A DNA stretch of 64,000 nt, from the NCBI GenBank assembly GCA_947494305.1, contig CANLUL010000001.1, positions 682,001 through 746,000 on the forward strand. The letters are read 5' to 3'. Source of the stretch: an uncultured Sphingomonadaceae bacterium (GTDB lineage Bacteria > Pseudomonadota > Alphaproteobacteria > Sphingomonadales > Sphingomonadaceae). Under the pieces are notes generated by a model. The model had not been told where the DNA came from. It worked only from the letters and a program-made list of their open reading frames with translations, and did not search any database. This document shows, one piece after another, positions 51,738 through 61,782 of this stretch; the stretch's first letter is position 1; every line of letters begins with the position of its first letter. The position numbers were made by a program, and so were the translations under genes.

Positions 51738-53105
51738 ATGGCTGAGAGCAAAGAAAAACTTCTGATCGTGGAAGATGACCCAGGACTGCAAAAGCAGTTG
51801 AAATGGGCCTATGAAGATTTTGAGGTGATTGTTGCCGGCGATCGAGAATCTGCGATCGATCTGCTCCGCTCTGAAGAACCTGATGTTGTTACTTTAGACC
51901 TTGGGCTGCCGCCCGATCCCGATGGAGTGACGGAAGGTTTCGCGACAATGGATGCGATTCTAAGTCTTAAGCCCGATACAAAAGTAATCGTGGCTTCCGG
52001 ACATGGCGAAAAAGATAGTGCGTTGCGTGCGATCGCAAGCGGGGCGTGGGACTTTTACCAGAAGCCGGTTGATATTGATGAACTCGGCCTAATCGTTCGA
52101 CGGGCTTTTCATGTGCGTAAACTTGAGCTGGAAAATCAGCATCTTGCAACGAAGACTGATGGCGATCGTGTTTTGGGTCAAATCATTACGGGCGCTCCCG
52201 AGATGATGAAGGTCGCACAAATGATCGAACGGGTTGCAAACACTAACGCATCGGTGATGTTGCTTGGTGCCAGCGGTACCGGAAAAGAATTGCTCGCCAG
52301 AGGTTTGCATGATTCTAGCGATCGCCGTGATCGGGCGTTTGTCGCAATTAACTGTGCTGCCATTCCTGAAAATCTGCTTGAATCCGAACTGTTCGGTCAC
52401 GAAAAAGGGGCTTTTACTGGCGCTATCAAGACAACTGAGGGAAAGATTGAACAAGCCAATGGCGGCACGCTTTTTCTCGATGAAGTTGGCGATATTCCCC
52501 TGCCACTGCAAGTGAAGCTATTGCGCTTTATCCAGGAACGCGTTGTCGAACGAATAGGCGGCCGTAAGCAGATTGCAGTTGATACACGTATTGTTTGTGC
52601 CACACATCAAAACTTGGAGGCGATGATCTCGGAGAATGCGTTCCGCGAAGATCTTTTTTATCGTCTTGCTGAGATTGTCATCAAGATTCCGGCTCTCGCT
52701 GATCGCCCCGGCGACGCGAGCCTACTCGCTCGTCATTTTCAGAAGAAATTTACAGAAGAAATCAATCCGGCGGTGAAGGGGCTGGCGCCTGATGCGCTGG
52801 CAGCTCTCGAAGCCTGGAAATGGCCCGGCAATGTTCGCGAATTGGAAAACCGGATCAAAAGAGCTGTGATTATGGCTGATGGCAAACTGGTGACTGCGCA
52901 GGATCTGGATTTGGAAACCAATGACGATGAGCCAGTGGACCTTCTCAACCTGAAAGCAGCCCGTGAAGCAGCTGACCGGATGGCAATTCGTCGAGCAATC
53001 TCGCAGACGGACGGTAATATTTCCAATGCTGCAAAGTTGTTGGGGATTAGCCGACCAACCTTATACGATTTGCTAAAACAATATCAGTTGCAGCAAGCGA
53101 GCTAG
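51738..53105 (+). CDS. prsR: PEP-CTERM system sigma-54-dependent response regulator PrsR
   Basis: 455 residues, ATG 51738 overlapping the prsK end, AAAGGG in front. Receiver domain with acidic pair D13/D14, phospho-acceptor D54 and the KP motif (YQKPVD). The sigma-54 activator AAA+ domain shows Walker A GASGTGKE, the GAFTGA loop (EKGAFTGAIK) that contacts sigma-54, Walker B GGTLFLDEVGDI and FYRLAEIVIKIP. A C-terminal Fis-type helix-turn-helix (NISNAAKLLGISRPTLYDLL) follows. It activates sigma-54 promoters of PEP-CTERM and EPS genes; those promoters are not evident in this window. Confidence 0.96.
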   Translation: MAESKEKLLIVEDDPGLQKQLKWAYEDFEVIVAGDRESAIDLLRSEEPDVVTLDLGLPPDPDGVTEGFATMDAILSLKPDTKVIVASGHGEKDSALRAIASGAWDFYQKPVDIDELGLIVRRAFHVRKLELENQHLATKTDGDRVLGQIITGAPEMMKVAQMIERVANTNASVMLLGASGTGKELLARGLHDSSDRRDRAFVAINCAAIPENLLESELFGHEKGAFTGAIKTTEGKIEQANGGTLFLDEVGDIPLPLQVKLLRFIQERVVERIGGRKQIAVDTRIVCATHQNLEAMISENAFREDLFYRLAEIVIKIPALADRPGDASLLARHFQKKFTEEINPAVKGLAPDALAALEAWKWPGNVRELENRIKRAVIMADGKLVTAQDLDLETNDDEPVDLLNLKAAREAADRMAIRRAISQTDGNISNAAKLLGISRPTLYDLLKQYQLQQAS

Positions 53106-53107
53106 TC

Positions 53108-55105
53108 TTGTTCAAACGACCTTCTCTTATGACCCATTGGCGGCCAGTATTGTTTTTGGCAGTACTGATGATGTCGATCGGCGGTCTATCTCAGAAACTG
53201 AACGCGACTAGTGAAGGCAATGAGGAAGCTAGGGAGTATTTTGCCAAAGCGCAGGAATTTCAAGCTCGGGGCGACGCCCGATCTGCGCGTATAGAATTGA
53301 TGAACGCAATCAAATCCGATCCGTCATGGATCGAAGCGCGTATCTTACAAGCGGAGATGCTGCTCAAATTATTTGATGCGATCGGGGCGCAAGCGGAATT
53401 GGATAGAGCAATCCAATTGGGTTCATCACCTGCACGCACCAGGCATCTCTACGGGCAGGCGTTGCAGCTACAGGGCAAACTCAAAGAGGCTAAAGTGGAG
53501 TTGCTGGCAGATGATATCCCAGCAGAGAATCAAGCGTCCGCTGCAAGAATATTGGGTCTCGTTGGAATGGATTTGGGCGATGATTTACTAGCCAGTCAGG
53601 CATTTGATCGAGCGATAAAGCTGAATCCTGAATATTCCGATCTATGGGTCGATGTGGCTCGCTTTCGGGCGGGAAGCGGAGATCAGGCGGGTGCTATTGC
53701 GGCAGTGGATGAGGCTGTAAAATTAGAACCCAACAATATCCGAGCTCTTCAATATCGCGGTGAATTGCTGCGCTTTCAATTTGGTTTGGGTGCCGCTTTG
53801 CCATGGTTTGAACGTGCGCTGCAGATAGATCCCAATGATGTGGCGGTGCTTACCGACTATGCCGCAACATTGGGAGATATGGGACGCATGAAAGATATGC
53901 TCGTTATCGCGCGTAAAATTATTGCTCTGGACGGCCAAAACCCACGTGCCTTTTTCATGCAATCGGTGTTGGCGGCCCGCGCTGGAAAATATCAACTAGC
54001 ACGCGTGTTGATGCAGAAAACCGGAGGGCGCATTGATGGCGTGCCAGCGGTAATATTAGTTCAGGGCATCATTGAGCATGGCGAGGGTAACTACAATGCT
54101 GCGGTTGAGAAATTTCGGCGGTTAACGACTATTCAACCCAACAACCGGAGAGCCCAAAACCTGCTTGCTCGTTCTCTATATCTGGCCGGCGATGCTGAAG
54201 AGGTGGTCCTCGTTTTAAAACCGCAGGTCAATCGAAGCGGGGCGGAACCTTATGCGTTATGGCAAGTCGGTCGGGCATTGGAAGCTCTCGATAAGCGGTC
54301 GGAAGCAACAGGAGTGTTTAATCGTGTTGCCAAACATGATGTGGGTACGGAAATTGGCTTTGCCCCGGACACGCCGATTAATGTTTTGGCCGCAGAGGCA
54401 AGTCGAAGCCCAAATAATGCGCGCAAGGTTGTACCATATATACGTGCGCTCTTTAATGCTGGAAACTATTCGGCGGCCTTATCGCATGCCAAGCGCTTGC
54501 AGCGGGGGAACCCCGGAGCAAGCGCTGCCCACATTTTGGTTGCTGATACAGCGATGGCCAAGGGTGATTATACTGAAGCACTAAATGCTTTGGATCGCGC
54601 CCGAGAAATCCAGTTTTCCGAACCCGTGATGCTCCGCATTGTTGAGGCGCTAAGAGCCAAAGGAGCGATGCAGGAATCCGGAGAAGTATTGGCACAGTAT
54701 CTGAGTTATAATCCCAGCAATATTGCCGGCCTACGCTGGATGGCTTACGCTCATCTTGAGACAGAAAACTGGGAGGTGGCGCGCAACATTTTGGAAAACT
54801 TGCGCAAGCGCCTTGGTGAAAATGATGCTCTCATTATGGCCGGACTAGCCCAAGCTTACACCGGATTGGGACAAACAGAAAAGGCCATCGAAGTAGGACG
54901 GATTGCCTATTATGTGCAACCGTCTAGTCCGGTGGTTTCGCACCTTTATGGATTGGCATTACTATCTGATGGAAAGCGCAATAAGGATGCTGTCGATCTG
55001 ATAAAAAAAGCAGTTCGGATTGCGCCCAATAACACAGTATATCGAAGAAGTTTGGTTCAAGCCTATGCGGCACTAGAAAGCGAAAAGAATTCGGCGGATA
55101 GTTAA
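53108..55105 (+). CDS. prsT: XrtA/PEP-CTERM system TPR-repeat protein PrsT, short form
   Basis: 665 residues, starting at TTG 53108, two bases after prsR (an internal ATG at 53129 is the alternative). An N-terminal signal/anchor (PVLFLAVLMMSIGGLSQ) is followed by about 15 tetratricopeptide units, seen as repeats such as EAREYFAKAQEFQARGDARSA, AIKLNPEYSDLWVDVARF and AVRIAPNNTVYRRSL. The position after prsKR and the 'A.......G....A.IEL.NA...DP....ARILLA' opening match PrsT, though family members are usually about 900 residues. It likely supports export or anchoring of EPS or PEP-CTERM proteins in the periplasm. Confidence 0.88.
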   Translation: MFKRPSLMTHWRPVLFLAVLMMSIGGLSQKLNATSEGNEEAREYFAKAQEFQARGDARSARIELMNAIKSDPSWIEARILQAEMLLKLFDAIGAQAELDRAIQLGSSPARTRHLYGQALQLQGKLKEAKVELLADDIPAENQASAARILGLVGMDLGDDLLASQAFDRAIKLNPEYSDLWVDVARFRAGSGDQAGAIAAVDEAVKLEPNNIRALQYRGELLRFQFGLGAALPWFERALQIDPNDVAVLTDYAATLGDMGRMKDMLVIARKIIALDGQNPRAFFMQSVLAARAGKYQLARVLMQKTGGRIDGVPAVILVQGIIEHGEGNYNAAVEKFRRLTTIQPNNRRAQNLLARSLYLAGDAEEVVLVLKPQVNRSGAEPYALWQVGRALEALDKRSEATGVFNRVAKHDVGTEIGFAPDTPINVLAAEASRSPNNARKVVPYIRALFNAGNYSAALSHAKRLQRGNPGASAAHILVADTAMAKGDYTEALNALDRAREIQFSEPVMLRIVEALRAKGAMQESGEVLAQYLSYNPSNIAGLRWMAYAHLETENWEVARNILENLRKRLGENDALIMAGLAQAYTGLGQTEKAIEVGRIAYYVQPSSPVVSHLYGLALLSDGKRNKDAVDLIKKAVRIAPNNTVYRRSLVQAYAALESEKNSADS

Positions 55106-55108
55106 ATT

Positions 55109-55453
55109 CTAACTTTCGCGCTCAAGCAATTCATCAAAGCTGATGTTCAATCGTTTCATTTGCCGTTCAACGGGTGGCCAGACATTTTCAACAAAATCCT
55201 TGCGCTGAGCTTCTCGTAGCTTCGCTTTGGCTCCGCTGGCAACAAACATGCCGACACCGCGTTTTACAGTGACCAACCCATCTTCCTGAAATCCCTGATA
55301 TGCCTTGGCGACGGTGAGGGGGTTGGCGCCTTGATCAGAGGCAAAAGAACGCACCGATGGCAACATATCACCTTCATGGTATTCGCCATCAAGGATCGAT
55401 TCGGAAATAATATCCCGCAATTTCAGATAGACAGGCTTGCTTGCATTATTCAT
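55109..55453 (-). CDS. Short GntR-family (YtrA-type) transcriptional regulator
   Basis: 114 residues: the winged helix-turn-helix (KPVYLKLRDIISESILDGEYHEGDMLPSVRSFASDQGANPLTVAKAYQ in two parts near 6-55) and a short C-terminal helical segment without a large effector domain. This is the YtrA subfamily, typically controlling a nearby ABC transporter, but none is seen. It converges with prsT (3-base gap). A candidate target is its own gene; the 265-base region upstream is AT-rich. Confidence 0.9.
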   Translation of the reverse strand: MNNASKPVYLKLRDIISESILDGEYHEGDMLPSVRSFASDQGANPLTVAKAYQGFQEDGLVTVKRGVGMFVASGAKAKLREAQRKDFVENVWPPVERQMKRLNISFDELLERES

Positions 55454-55718
55454 GCTGCTTCACTGCCATAATACAGCGATGCAGGCAAGAGATAAGTCTG
55501 ATTTTTCCGATATTTAGAGTCTGGATACTATCCACAATCCTATAATCGTGCTTCAAAAATTATACAATTTCTACACTGAGAGCCGTTATGGAAAAACAAT
55601 CCTTATGTAACCGAAATCTGAATACCAACTGATACCATCCGTAAATTTGTGGCAAACTTTGCAAAGAACTCATGAGAGGTTGATACCGTATTTCTCTACC
55701 AGTAGGAAAGCCATGTTC

Positions 55719-56321
55719 CTAGGATATTTGCTTTCCGTCCCAATGGCTCAGAACATTTTTCAGTTCGGGTCTCGGTCGCTCCTTCAAGGGAGTTCCATTG
55801 GACCCTATAAAGATAAATCCAGCGATTTTCTCTGGTGCCTTCCCAAACATGTCCCGCACATCACGGTTGAATGCTGGCCAACCCGTAATCCATCCACCCA
55901 AAAAACCGTCGGCATGGATCGCGTGCAGAATATTCATGCAAAATGCACCGCAACTCAGTTCCTGTTCCCAAATCGGAATTTTGGAGGCTTTCACTGGGGA
56001 GAATAAGACGACCAATAGGGCAGGCGCTTCTTTTGCCATATTGTCCATGGCTTCCAATTCGGTGCGACCAGCCTTTGGATTTTCCTTTCGATAAGCAGTT
56101 TTAAATCCGTCTGCCAATACATCTCGCTGATTGGATGCTACTGCTACAACACGCCAGGGAGCGAGTTTTCCATGGTCGGGCGTCCGCATGGCAATTTGAA
56201 CAAAGTTCCGGAGTTGTTGATCGCTTGGACCGGGCTCCACCAAATTGCGGGGCCGGCCGGAGCGCCTGGAGTGCAAATAGGTGGAAAGGTCGGAAAGATC
56301 GTTGAAATCTGGGTCGGTCAT
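55719..56321 (-). CDS. Nitroreductase family protein (YdjA-like)
   Basis: 200 residues from ATG 56321 (TTG 56342 is an alternative). The FMN-binding landmarks LHSRRSGRPRNLVEPGPS, MRTPDHGKLAPWRVVAV and CGAFCMNILHAIHADGFLGGWITG, plus GFIFIGSNGTPLKERPRP, match the small YdjA/RutE-like nitroreductases. It uses NAD(P)H to reduce nitro compounds, quinones or enones; the physiological substrate is unknown. It stands alone between GntR and the POT transporter, divergent from the latter. Confidence 0.92.
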   Translation of the reverse strand: MTDPDFNDLSDLSTYLHSRRSGRPRNLVEPGPSDQQLRNFVQIAMRTPDHGKLAPWRVVAVASNQRDVLADGFKTAYRKENPKAGRTELEAMDNMAKEAPALLVVLFSPVKASKIPIWEQELSCGAFCMNILHAIHADGFLGGWITGWPAFNRDVRDMFGKAPEKIAGFIFIGSNGTPLKERPRPELKNVLSHWDGKQIS

Positions 56322-56478
56322 AGATGTCTTTTTGTGAGACAATTAGTCAAATGCAAGAGGCTTTTTCTGATTAAGTGATCGCAAATGAAACAATCTGCTT
56401 CACTTGCCGAATTTTTTCATTAGGGTGCCGGGCAATTGGGCCGCGACAGATGGCCAAAAAATAATTCGGGAGTAAGTA

Positions 56479-58074
56479 ATGGCGAGTGCGTATCAGCAAC
56501 CCGGAGATGCAGCAGGAACATTCCTCGGTCATCCCAAAGGTCTATTTGTATTGTTTTTTGCCGAGATGTGGGAACGTTTTTCCTACTATGGCATGCGCGC
56601 TTTGCTCATATTCTATCTGACCAAGCATTGGCTTTTTTCCGACAGTGAATCTGGAATTATTTACGGTGCCTATACGGCGCTTGTTTATATTACGCCGGTG
56701 GTAGGCGGGTATCTTGCTGACAAATATTTAGGACAGCGGAAAGCAGTGCTTTTCGGTGCAGTACTTCTCACGCTTGGCCACTTCTTCATGGCTTTCGAAG
56801 GGGATGCAGGGGTTGGTCATGTCGACAATCCCGTCATCAGCATCTTTTGGATGGCATTGGCGCTAATCATTGTGGGGTCGGGCTTTCTCAAAGCGAATAT
56901 TTCGGTGATTGTTGGGCAACTCTACCCGCGGACAGATGTCCGTCGGGATGGTGCATACACCATTTTCTACATGGGCATAAATCTGGGTGCAGCCCTTGGT
57001 TCGTTGCTTTGCGGCTATATCGGTGAAACTTACGGTTGGTCATACGGCTTCGGTTTGGCCGGCATCGGTATGTTGCTAGGACTTATCGTCTTTATCTGGG
57101 GCAAGCCGTTGCTTCTTGGCCGGGGTGAAGCGAAAGATCCAGAGCGTCTAAATCAACCTGTCGCCGGATTGAAGCTCGAATGGTGGATGTATATCATTGG
57201 CATCGGAATGGTTGTCCTATGTTGGCTCGCTATTCAATTCCAGGACCTTGTCACTTATGTCCTCGGCATTTTTGGCGGCGGTTTGGTATTTTATGTCATA
57301 TTCACAGCAGTGACAAAACTGGCAGCCGAGGAACGTGATCGCATTATTGCCGCGATGTTCTTGATCCTAACATCAATTATTTTTTGGGCGTTGTTTGAAC
57401 AGGCCGGGTCTTCGTTGAACCTATTTACCGATCGCCATGTTGATCGGGCCGGCGTGCCAGCATCAACCTTCCAATCAATCAATGCGATTTACATCATTCT
57501 GCTGGCACCGGTTTTTGCTACGCTTTGGACGGTGTTGGGGCGCAAGGGGATGGAGCCATCGGCGCCCTTTAAATTTGGCCTTGGCGTGGTTCAAGTCGGT
57601 CTCGGATTTCTTGTGCTCGTATGGGGTGCGCAATCCGTAGGCCTTGAAAATGCAACTCCGGTAATTTTCATTTTCCTCATTTACTTGCTGCATACAACTG
57701 GCGAACTTTGTTTATCACCGGTTGGGCTGTCGGCGATGAATCGCTTGGCACCGGCACATATGGCTAGCCTGATTATGGGAACGTGGTTCTTTGCGTCTGC
57801 GACTGGTAACTTGGCTGCTGGCGCAATTGCATCCGCTACCGGTGCAGAAGGCGTGGGCGAAGAAGCAGGCAAGCAAGTTGTTCTGGATGTCTATTCGACC
57901 ATCGGCTGGGTCGCCATCGCGGTCGGTGTAGGCGTCTTGGTAATTTCTCCGCTGATCAAGAAACTGATGCACCTTGACACCCTCGTAGATGACACGGTGG
58001 ATGATGATCTAGAGGGGCAACGCGAAATCGGTGAGCCACAGGCCGCTGGCATCCACCCGACTACGAAATCTTAA
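56479..58074 (+). CDS. Proton-dependent oligopeptide transporter (POT/PTR2)
   Basis: 531 residues with about 14 membrane helices. The POT signatures are present: the ExxERFxYY motif in EMWERFSYYGMRALL (about 31-45), the second signature FYMGINLGAALGSLLCGYIGE, and LLHTTGELCLSPVGLSAMN in the C-terminal half. The start ATG 56479 follows GGGAG. It imports di- and tripeptides with protons. Downstream, 17 bases away, two amidohydrolase genes follow on the same strand, suggesting peptide or imino-acid-conjugate catabolism. Confidence 0.96.
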   Translation: MASAYQQPGDAAGTFLGHPKGLFVLFFAEMWERFSYYGMRALLIFYLTKHWLFSDSESGIIYGAYTALVYITPVVGGYLADKYLGQRKAVLFGAVLLTLGHFFMAFEGDAGVGHVDNPVISIFWMALALIIVGSGFLKANISVIVGQLYPRTDVRRDGAYTIFYMGINLGAALGSLLCGYIGETYGWSYGFGLAGIGMLLGLIVFIWGKPLLLGRGEAKDPERLNQPVAGLKLEWWMYIIGIGMVVLCWLAIQFQDLVTYVLGIFGGGLVFYVIFTAVTKLAAEERDRIIAAMFLILTSIIFWALFEQAGSSLNLFTDRHVDRAGVPASTFQSINAIYIILLAPVFATLWTVLGRKGMEPSAPFKFGLGVVQVGLGFLVLVWGAQSVGLENATPVIFIFLIYLLHTTGELCLSPVGLSAMNRLAPAHMASLIMGTWFFASATGNLAAGAIASATGAEGVGEEAGKQVVLDVYSTIGWVAIAVGVGVLVISPLIKKLMHLDTLVDDTVDDDLEGQREIGEPQAAGIHPTTKS

Positions 58075-58091
58075 TCCTAAAGGGGACTGAA

Positions 58092-59501
58092 ATGAAATCT
58101 GGGGCATTGCTGGCGGTATTGGCTGCCGGAACTTTGATGGCCGGTTGCTCAGCAACAGCGGCCCAGAAAGAAACAGCCACTGCTTCAGATACCGCACCAG
58201 TAGATAAAGATCGTGGGTCTGGGAAAGGGGCTTTCCCTTCAACCTATCAAGCTTACCCATCTGCTCCTACAGCGATAACCGGCGTCACGATTTATGATGG
58301 TGAAGGTGGCCGGATCGACAATGGTACCGTCTTTATGTCCGGCGGTAAGATTGAAGCGGTCGGTGGTCCTGGCACATCTATACCGGCAGATATCGTCGTT
58401 CTGGATGGTTCTGGGAAATATGTCACTCCAGGCATTATTGATGTTCACAGTCATTTGGGTGATTATCCTACCCCCAGCGTATCGGCCCATAGCGATGGCA
58501 ATGAAATCACCGGTCCGGTAACTCCTAACGTTTGGGCGGAACATAGCGTCTGGCCGCAAGATCCTGGCTTTTCACGCGCAATGGCCAATGGTGGCATTAC
58601 ATCGCTCCAGATCCTACCCGGGTCGGCCAATCTATTTGGCGGCCGCTCGGTAACACTCAAAAATGTGCCGGCACGGACGGTGCAAAAAATGAAATTCCCC
58701 GGCGCGCCTTATGGCATGAAAATGGCCTGCGGTGAGAATCCTAAACGTGTTTACGGAGGGAAAGGGAGGCTGCCATCTACCCGCATGGGCAGCCTTGCGC
58801 TGAACCGTCAAACCTGGATTGATGCGCTTGATTATCGCAAGAAAATGAAGAGTGGGAAACCACCCAAAAGAAACCTTGGCAAAGAGACGCTGGTTGGTGT
58901 TCTGGACGGAGAGATACTGGTGCATAACCATTGCTATCGCGCCGATGAACTAAACCAGATTATCGATATGTCGAAAGAGTTTGGCTACAAAGTTACAGCC
59001 TTTCACCATGCGGTAGAGAGCTATAAAATAGCCGATATCTTGGCGAAAGAAGAGATTTGCTCGGCAATTTGGGCCGATTGGTGGGGCTTCAAGATGGAAG
59101 CTTATGATGCCATTCCTGAAAACGCCGCACTACTGCAGCAGGCCGGAGCTTGTGTGATTATTCATTCGGATGACGAAAACCAAATCCAACGCCTCAATCA
59201 AGAAGCGGCGAAAGCACAGGCCGACGGACGCGCGATGGGTATAGAAATTAGCGATGCACAGGCCATAAAATGGATTACATATAACCCGGCCAAAGCGATG
59301 GGTATTGCAGACATGACTGGTAGTCTGAGGTCAGGCAAAATGGCCGATGTAGTGCTGTGGAACGGAAACCCGCTTAGCGTGTACTCACGGCCAGAAAAAG
59401 TGTGGGTTGATGGGGCTTTGTTGTTTGACTCAAGCGATCCGAAACGCCGGGCAGTGAGTGATTTCGAGCTTGGTCAACCTGGCGAAGGAGATGTGAAATG
59501 A
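58092..59501 (+). CDS. Lipoprotein amidohydrolase (imidazolonepropionase-like)
   Basis: 469 residues. The lipobox LMAGCS makes Cys19 the lipidated residue. The metal-dependent hydrolase barrel shows the H-x-H pair in PGIIDVHSHLGDY, further His ligands in VHNHCYRADE and FHHAVESYKI, and the catalytic Asp in IHSDDENQ. The composite beta-sandwich has TPGIIDVHSH and KMADVVLWNGNPL, as in imidazolonepropionase and related exported prolidase-like hydrolases. AAGGGGA precedes the ATG. It probably cleaves an imported or periplasmic dipeptide or cyclic amide. It overlaps the next gene as ATGA. Confidence 0.92.
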   Translation: MKSGALLAVLAAGTLMAGCSATAAQKETATASDTAPVDKDRGSGKGAFPSTYQAYPSAPTAITGVTIYDGEGGRIDNGTVFMSGGKIEAVGGPGTSIPADIVVLDGSGKYVTPGIIDVHSHLGDYPTPSVSAHSDGNEITGPVTPNVWAEHSVWPQDPGFSRAMANGGITSLQILPGSANLFGGRSVTLKNVPARTVQKMKFPGAPYGMKMACGENPKRVYGGKGRLPSTRMGSLALNRQTWIDALDYRKKMKSGKPPKRNLGKETLVGVLDGEILVHNHCYRADELNQIIDMSKEFGYKVTAFHHAVESYKIADILAKEEICSAIWADWWGFKMEAYDAIPENAALLQQAGACVIIHSDDENQIQRLNQEAAKAQADGRAMGIEISDAQAIKWITYNPAKAMGIADMTGSLRSGKMADVVLWNGNPLSVYSRPEKVWVDGALLFDSSDPKRRAVSDFELGQPGEGDVK

Positions 59502-60793
59502 AGCGTCTTTCCATAGTTCTCGCCGCCGTCACTGCCTTTGTTTCTTTTCCTGTCGCTGCTCAAACTGTTGCAATTACTGGCGGCAAAGTTGTGATTGGAG
59601 ATGGCGCGGGGCCGATCGAAAACGGTACAGTCGTTTTAAGTAACGGACGCGTGATCGCCGCGGGTTCGAATGTTTCCATTCCGGCCAATGCGCGCCGCAT
59701 TGATGCAACCGGTAAATGGGTAACGCCCGGTATTTTTGCTGGATTTAGTCGTATCGGTTTAGTCGAAGTTGGTGCGGTCTCTCAAACCAATGATACACGC
59801 GCCAATGGTTCGCCATTCTCTGCCGCTCTGGATGTGCAATATGCGATCAATCCATTTGCATCGCCGATGGCGGTAAACCGTGCGGCAGGCGTAACAAGAG
59901 CGGTAGTCTCTCCTGCTACTTCAAAGTCCATTTTCGGCGGCTATGGAGCGATCGTTGATCTTGGTCAGGATGAGCGCCCGATTACAAAGGCACGTGCATT
60001 CCAATTTGTAGAACTGGGCGAGACCGGTCACAGTCGGGCAGGGGGTAGCCGGGCGGCGGCACATATTCATTTTCGCGCACTTTTGAACGAGGCGAGAACT
60101 TATGCGCGCAGTCCCGCTTCATTTGACAGCGATCTCCTGAAAGCGTCAGATGCCAGGGCTCTGCTTCCTGTTATCAATGGATCGACCCGGCTTCTGGTGC
60201 ATGTGGAGAGCGCCAACGACATCTTAAAAGTGCTCGACCTGCGCAAGGATTTCCCGGCACTAAAAATGGTCCTGGTAGGCGTGAATGAGGGCTGGCGTGT
60301 TGCCAATCATATTGCTGCTGCTGGTGTACCAGTGCTTGCATCAGCGCTTAGCGATCTTCCTTATGGTTTTGAAGACCTTGCATCCACCCAATCCAATATT
60401 GGCCGCATGAAAAAGGCGGGCGTCAAGGTTGGGATCGGGATGATAAACGACCGTGATACACATCAATTGCGCTATTCAGTGCAATATGCTGGAAATTTGG
60501 TGGCTTTGAACAAGGTGCCACGTGCTTCTGGTTTGACTTGGGGAGAGGCTTTTGCGGCGATTAGTTCTCAACCGGCGGAAATCATCGGCATGGGTGCGCA
60601 ACTGGGTTCTTTGAAACCCGGACGGCGTGCTGATGTGGTAATCTGGACTGGTGATCCACTGGAGTTATCTACGCAGGTTGACCGGGTGTTTATTGATGGT
60701 GTTGAGCAATCGCTATCCAATCGACAGCAACGTCTAAGGGATCGCTATCGCAATCCTACGCCTGGTGCATTGCCAAAGGCTTACGATCACTAA
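59498..60793 (+). CDS. Exported amidohydrolase-like protein lacking the metal-binding His pair
   Basis: 431 residues with signal peptide ([22 protein letters not shown]). The beta-sandwich and barrel layout of amidohydrolases is kept ([38 protein letters not shown]), but where the neighbour has DVHSH it reads FAGFS, so both first-strand ligands are gone; HSDD is also replaced by NDRD. It is coupled to the active copy by a 4-base overlap, and is best read as a non-catalytic partner subunit. Its stop overlaps the convergent aldo/keto reductase stop by 4 bases. Confidence 0.9.
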   Translation: MKRLSIVLAAVTAFVSFPVAAQTVAITGGKVVIGDGAGPIENGTVVLSNGRVIAAGSNVSIPANARRIDATGKWVTPGIFAGFSRIGLVEVGAVSQTNDTRANGSPFSAALDVQYAINPFASPMAVNRAAGVTRAVVSPATSKSIFGGYGAIVDLGQDERPITKARAFQFVELGETGHSRAGGSRAAAHIHFRALLNEARTYARSPASFDSDLLKASDARALLPVINGSTRLLVHVESANDILKVLDLRKDFPALKMVLVGVNEGWRVANHIAAAGVPVLASALSDLPYGFEDLASTQSNIGRMKKAGVKVGIGMINDRDTHQLRYSVQYAGNLVALNKVPRASGLTWGEAFAAISSQPAEIIGMGAQLGSLKPGRRADVVIWTGDPLELSTQVDRVFIDGVEQSLSNRQQRLRDRYRNPTPGALPKAYDH

Positions 60794-61782
60794 AGCCTAA
60801 CCATCGACATCATCGCTTCGCCGTAACGAGGACCAGCCGTTCCACCGACCGGGGCGGCTGCTCCAAGCGCATCCAGATCGTCTTCAGCAAGTTTGACGTC
60901 GGTGGCGGCCATGCTGTCTTCCAATGTCGCACGGCGCTTTGATCCGGGAATTGGGACAACAAATTCACCTTGCGCCATTAGCCAAGCCAAAGCGATTTGC
61001 GCCGCAGAGCAGTTATGCTTTTCGGCAATTTCCTTAACAACAGCTACCAATTTCAAATTTTGATCGAAATTCTCGGGACTGTAGCGTGGATCACGTAGAC
61101 GGTAATCGCCTTCATCCAGATCATCCCGGCTCGTAATTTGCCCGGTAAGGAACCCGCGGCCCAGCGGACTGTAAGGAACAAAGCCGATATTCAAATCTTG
61201 GCAAAGTGGCAGAATCTCTTCCTCCACTGTGCGCTCCCACAAAGAATATTCTGATTGGAGAGCGGCAATCGGATGGGTGGCTTGTGCCTTCTTGATGGTC
61301 TCAGGGCCGGCCTCTGATAAACCCAGATACCTTATTTTCCCTTCTTGAACCAAATCCGCCATCGCACCGACCGTATCTTCAATGGGAACATTGGGATCAA
61401 CACGGTGCTGATAGAACAAATCAATTGTATCTATGCCCAACCGTTGCAATGATCCTTCGCAAGCGCGCCGAACATTGGCGGGGGATGAATCTACGCCAAT
61501 TTTCGCCGGGTTGCTGAGGTCAAATCCAAATTTGGTGGCAAGTACCAAACGATCTCGGCGTCCTTTGATAGCTTGCCCGAGCAATTCTTCATTTTTATAT
61601 GGGCCATAAACTTCTGCGGTATCAAAAAAAGTCACGCCAAGTTCGATCGCGCGATCAATTGTTGCCAGGCTTTCCGACAGATTCGCTTCGCCGTACATCC
61701 CGCTCCCAATACCTGCCATTGGCATGCAACCAAGGCCGAGAGCAGAAACCTCTAGTTCTGTTCCTAGTTTGCGATATTTCAT
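60790..61782 (-). CDS. Aldo/keto reductase
   Basis: 330 residues. TIM-barrel AKR signatures: [18 protein letters not shown] (Asp and catalytic Tyr), VLATKFGF (Lys), FYQHRVDP (His), QSEYSLWER and the nucleotide-binding [21 protein letters not shown] eight bases upstream supports the ATG at 61782, which overlaps the symporter stop (ATGA). It reduces aldehydes or ketones with NADPH. It belongs to the YhdN/AKR13-like group; substrate unknown. Confidence 0.94.
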   Translation of the reverse strand: MKYRKLGTELEVSALGLGCMPMAGIGSGMYGEANLSESLATIDRAIELGVTFFDTAEVYGPYKNEELLGQAIKGRRDRLVLATKFGFDLSNPAKIGVDSSPANVRRACEGSLQRLGIDTIDLFYQHRVDPNVPIEDTVGAMADLVQEGKIRYLGLSEAGPETIKKAQATHPIAALQSEYSLWERTVEEEILPLCQDLNIGFVPYSPLGRGFLTGQITSRDDLDEGDYRLRDPRYSPENFDQNLKLVAVVKEIAEKHNCSAAQIALAWLMAQGEFVVPIPGSKRRATLEDSMAATDVKLAEDDLDALGAAAPVGGTAGPRYGEAMMSMVRL

